9,646 bases of DNA from Chthoniobacter sp. (lineage in GTDB: Bacteria; Verrucomicrobiota; Verrucomicrobiia; Chthoniobacterales; Chthoniobacteraceae), in the NCBI GenBank assembly GCA_025351065.1, contig JANXWQ010000048.1, forward strand, positions 1 to 9,646, read 5' to 3'. A model generated the notes under the pieces. It saw only the letters and a list, made by a program, of their open reading frames with translations, searched no databases and had not been told where the DNA came from. This document shows positions 7,144-9,646 of the stretch, one piece after another (positions within the stretch are counted from its first letter, which is position 1; each line of letters begins with the position of its first letter). The translations under genes were made by a program, and so were the position numbers.

Positions 7144-7188
7144 TTGGCGCGCTTTTTCCGCACACACCACACCACACATCCAACCACT

Positions 7189-8232
<1,044 letters not shown>

Positions 8233-8239
8233 CGCCCGC

Positions 8240-8302
8240 GCCAGCCCGGCGTGCCCGCCTTTCCCGCCCGACACCTTCGCCGGTGCCGGGCGGCTGGCTT
8301 TT
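8240..8302 (+). terminator. Probable terminator of gap, nested stem-loops
   Basis: Eight nt after the gap stop, CCGCCCGACACC (8264-8275) pairs with GGTGCCGGGCGG (8282-8293) around a six-base TTCGCC loop, with one A-C mismatch in 12 pairs. An outer pair, GCCAGCC (8240-8246) with GGCTGGC (8292-8298), overlaps the inner stem by two bases and is directly followed by TTTT (8299-8302). The short T tract makes it an imperfect intrinsic terminator, but the stem is well above what GC content alone would suggest. Confidence 0.6.
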
Positions 8303-8330
8303 GGCCCGTGGCGTTGGCATCAGCATTGCT

Positions 8331-8348
8331 ACTGTCATCCATGACAGT
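8331..8348. promoter_or_regulatory. Perfect inverted repeat, operator-like, upstream of the response regulator
   Basis: ACTGTCAT and ATGACAGT form perfect 8-bp arms around a CC spacer. The site is relatively AT-rich in a GC-rich setting and ends 39 nt before the TTG start of the response regulator. Its short centre suits a dimeric DNA-binding protein better than an RNA hairpin. I see no convincing -10/-35 pair around it, so its relation to the transcription start is unknown. Confidence 0.5.
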
Positions 8349-8387
8349 TAGGCGGACTGCACCGCCGCCCGCCTGCCCTCGCGACCA

Positions 8388-9104
8388 TTGAATACCAAAA
8401 GTCCCATCGTTCTTCTCCTCGAAGACTGCCCGGTCACCGCGCTGCTCGTGGAGCGCGCCATCATGCACGAGCTGCCGCACGTCCGCCTGCTCTGGGCGCG
8501 CAGCGTGGTCGAGGCCACGGTGCGCGCCGAGGGGCTGGCCATCGACCTTTTCCTCGTGGACGTGCAGCTCCCCGATGGCAGCGGGCTGGACTTCCTCTGG
8601 CAGATGAGCGCGGGGCACCCCACCGCCCGCGCCATCGTGATGACCGCCACCGCGCTGCCCGAATACGAGGTCCACTCCGCCGCGCTCGGCGTGCTTCACT
8701 TTCTCGAAAAACCGCTCGAGATCCCGCACCTCCTCAGCATCGTCCGCGAAGCCCTCGGAGCCACCGCCACCACGGGCGCGGACGCGGAGTTCAGCGCCAC
8801 GCTGCAAAACGTCACGCCCGCCGACATCCTCCAGCTCAAGTGCCTGATGCGCGCGACGACGATCATCGAGTTTCATTCGGACGGCACGGTGGGGCGCATC
8901 CGCTTTGAGGCCGGGGAAATCACCGACGCCTCAGTCGGCTCCCTGCGCGGCCCCGACGCGCTGTCCGCCATCGTCGGCTGGAAATGCGGGCAGGTCTCGG
9001 AGCAGCCGTGCGTGGGCGCGGGCGAGCGCACCATCCACGGCTCCTGGCAGACCCTGCTCATGGAAGCCGCCCAGCGCCTGGACGAAGGCCGCGCGGTGGC
9101 GTGA
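8388..9104 (+). CDS. Response regulator with REC domain and C-terminal DUF4388/PATAN domain
   Basis: Two-component receiver protein, cytoplasmic, 238 residues. REC domain about 6-124: acidic pair E12-D13, phospho-acceptor D58 in LFLVDVQLPDGSG, T86 in IVMTATA and K108 in FLEKPLE, so all residues needed for phosphorylation are present. The C-terminal part, about 134-235 (FSATLQNVTPADILQLKCLM, then GTVGRIRFEAGEITDASVG), fits DUF4388/PATAN, a protein-interaction domain and not a DNA-binding one. The output is therefore probably a protein contact, as in gliding or twitching motility and developmental regulators of other phyla. The start is a TTG at 8388; no ATG or GTG is better placed, and the next ATG (8463) would remove the first strand of REC. 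There is no Shine-Dalgarno sequence. No histidine kinase gene lies nearby, so it is an orphan here. It lies 51 nt ahead of the DUF1501 gene and could be co-transcribed with it. Confidence 0.92.
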   Translation: MNTKSPIVLLLEDCPVTALLVERAIMHELPHVRLLWARSVVEATVRAEGLAIDLFLVDVQLPDGSGLDFLWQMSAGHPTARAIVMTATALPEYEVHSAALGVLHFLEKPLEIPHLLSIVREALGATATTGADAEFSATLQNVTPADILQLKCLMRATTIIEFHSDGTVGRIRFEAGEITDASVGSLRGPDALSAIVGWKCGQVSEQPCVGAGERTIHGSWQTLLMEAAQRLDEGRAVA

Positions 9105-9105
9105 G

Positions 9106-9150
9106 GCGGCAGGTTTGTTGCCTAAAGGCGGAGGCTGCGGCAGGATTGTC
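9106..9150 (+). repeat. Imperfect 14-bp direct repeat in the gap before the DUF1501 gene
   Basis: GCGGCAGGTTTGTT (9106-9119) recurs as GCGGCAGGATTGTC (9137-9150), with two mismatches and a 31-nt centre-to-centre distance, close to three helical turns. The second copy ends 5 nt before the ATG at 9156, and its GGCAGG could double as a weak ribosome binding site. It may be an operator pair or chance. Confidence 0.35.
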
Positions 9151-9155
9151 ACGCC

Positions 9156-9646
9156 ATGCACGACCCACTCTCGATCACCCGCCGCCATTTCTTTGGCCGG
9201 ACGGCAAACGCCATCGGCACCGCGGCGCTGGCGTCGCTGCTGAATCGCGATCTTTTTGCCGCGCCGGACCTCAGCACGCGCGGGGCTTTGCCGGCGCTGC
9301 ATTTTGCGCCGAAGGCGAAGCATGTTATCTATCTGCACCAGTCGGGCGCGCCGTCGCATGTCGATCTTTTCGACTACAAGCCGGAGATGCAAAAGCATCA
9401 CGGCGAGGAGCTGCCGGCGTCGATCCGGCAGGGGCAGCGGATCACGGGGATGACCTCGGGGCAGAAGGCGTTTCCGGTGGCGGCGACGAAATACAAATTC
9501 TCGCAATACGGCAAAAGCGGGCTGTGGCTGAGCGAGCTGCTGCCGCATCACGGCAAGATCGCGGACGACATTTGTCTGGTGCGCTCGATGCACACGGACG
9601 CGATCAATCACGATCCGGCGATCACTTTCATCCAGACCGGCAGCGA
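9156..9646 (+). CDS. DUF1501 family protein with Tat-type leader, 3' partial
   Basis: First 163 residues of a protein that continues past the right edge; the family is usually about 400-500 residues. It begins MHDPLSITRRHFFGRTANAI followed by GTAALASLL, a twin-arginine export signal (TRRHFFG), so it is probably exported folded. KHVIYLHQSGAPSHVDLFDYKP (about 54-75) is the family's characteristic N-terminal block, and LWLSELLPHHGKIADDICLVRSMHTDAINHDPA (about 121-153) is a second. The fold is related to the sulfatase/alkaline phosphatase superfamily; the biochemical role is not established. In Planctomycetota and Verrucomicrobiota these genes usually follow a DUF1549/DUF1553 cytochrome-like gene. 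Here the upstream neighbour is a response regulator instead, so any such partner must lie elsewhere or downstream. The ATG at 9156 is chosen because it starts the Tat signal. Confidence 0.93.
   Translation, partial: MHDPLSITRRHFFGRTANAIGTAALASLLNRDLFAAPDLSTRGALPALHFAPKAKHVIYLHQSGAPSHVDLFDYKPEMQKHHGEELPASIRQGQRITGMTSGQKAFPVAATKYKFSQYGKSGLWLSELLPHHGKIADDICLVRSMHTDAINHDPAITFIQTGS

Noticed and set aside
8301..8345. Promoter for the response regulator using TTGGCC or TTGGCA as -35
   Set aside because: No acceptable -10 box lies at 15-18 nt from either hexamer.
8931..9611. Minus-strand open frame of 226 codons antisense to the DUF1501 gene
   Set aside because: Arg-rich shadow frame of a recognisable gene; no independent coding signal.

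Overview
The window is high-GC bacterial DNA that looks chromosomal. Its gene set fits the Planctomycetota/Verrucomicrobiota group, and Verrucomicrobiota seems the better fit. The pointers are a DUF1501 protein with a twin-arginine leader, a Ser/Thr kinase fused through one membrane span to an FGE-sulfatase domain, a DUF3365 c-type heme protein, a REC-DUF4388 regulator, and start codons that mostly lack a clear Shine-Dalgarno sequence. This placement is inference from gene content. I see no tRNA, rRNA, CRISPR array, insertion sequence or phage gene.

Layout. Positions 1-2075 (+) hold the 3' part of a gene for an FHA-ABC-permease fusion of the ABCG type. It converges, with a 3-nt gap, on a minus-strand cluster. 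In transcription order the cluster is: a small exported cysteine amidase-like protein (7034-6528), a transmembrane Ser/Thr kinase with an external FGE-like domain (6477-4429), a two-span DUF3365 heme c protein (4425-3514), and an exported repeat protein with a probable beta-helix core (3449-2079). The first three are tightly spaced. At 7035-7188 the cluster diverges from a NAD-type glyceraldehyde-3-phosphate dehydrogenase gene (7189-8232, +), and each direction has a TTGACG-type promoter candidate. A strong stem-loop ends the gap gene. Next come a perfect 8-bp-arm inverted repeat, a TTG-started response regulator with a C-terminal DUF4388/PATAN domain (8388-9104, +), and the start of a DUF1501 gene that runs off the right edge (9156-9646, +).

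How the genes may work together. The most interesting idea is a phospho-signalling module across the envelope. The kinase would write phosphothreonine in the cytoplasm. Its outer FGE-like domain and the adjacent heme protein, which has no output domain of its own, could supply the sensory input. The FHA-ABC exporter next door carries a phosphothreonine reader. This recalls the mycobacterial PknF/Rv1747 pair, but here the exporter is convergent with the kinase cluster and the cluster adds a heme sensor. The exported amidase-like and beta-helix proteins would be envelope partners. The link is inferred from domain content and gene order only.

There is no gene-free stretch longer than 300 bases. 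The two largest gaps are 7035-7188 (divergent promoters) and 8233-8387 (terminator plus inverted repeat).
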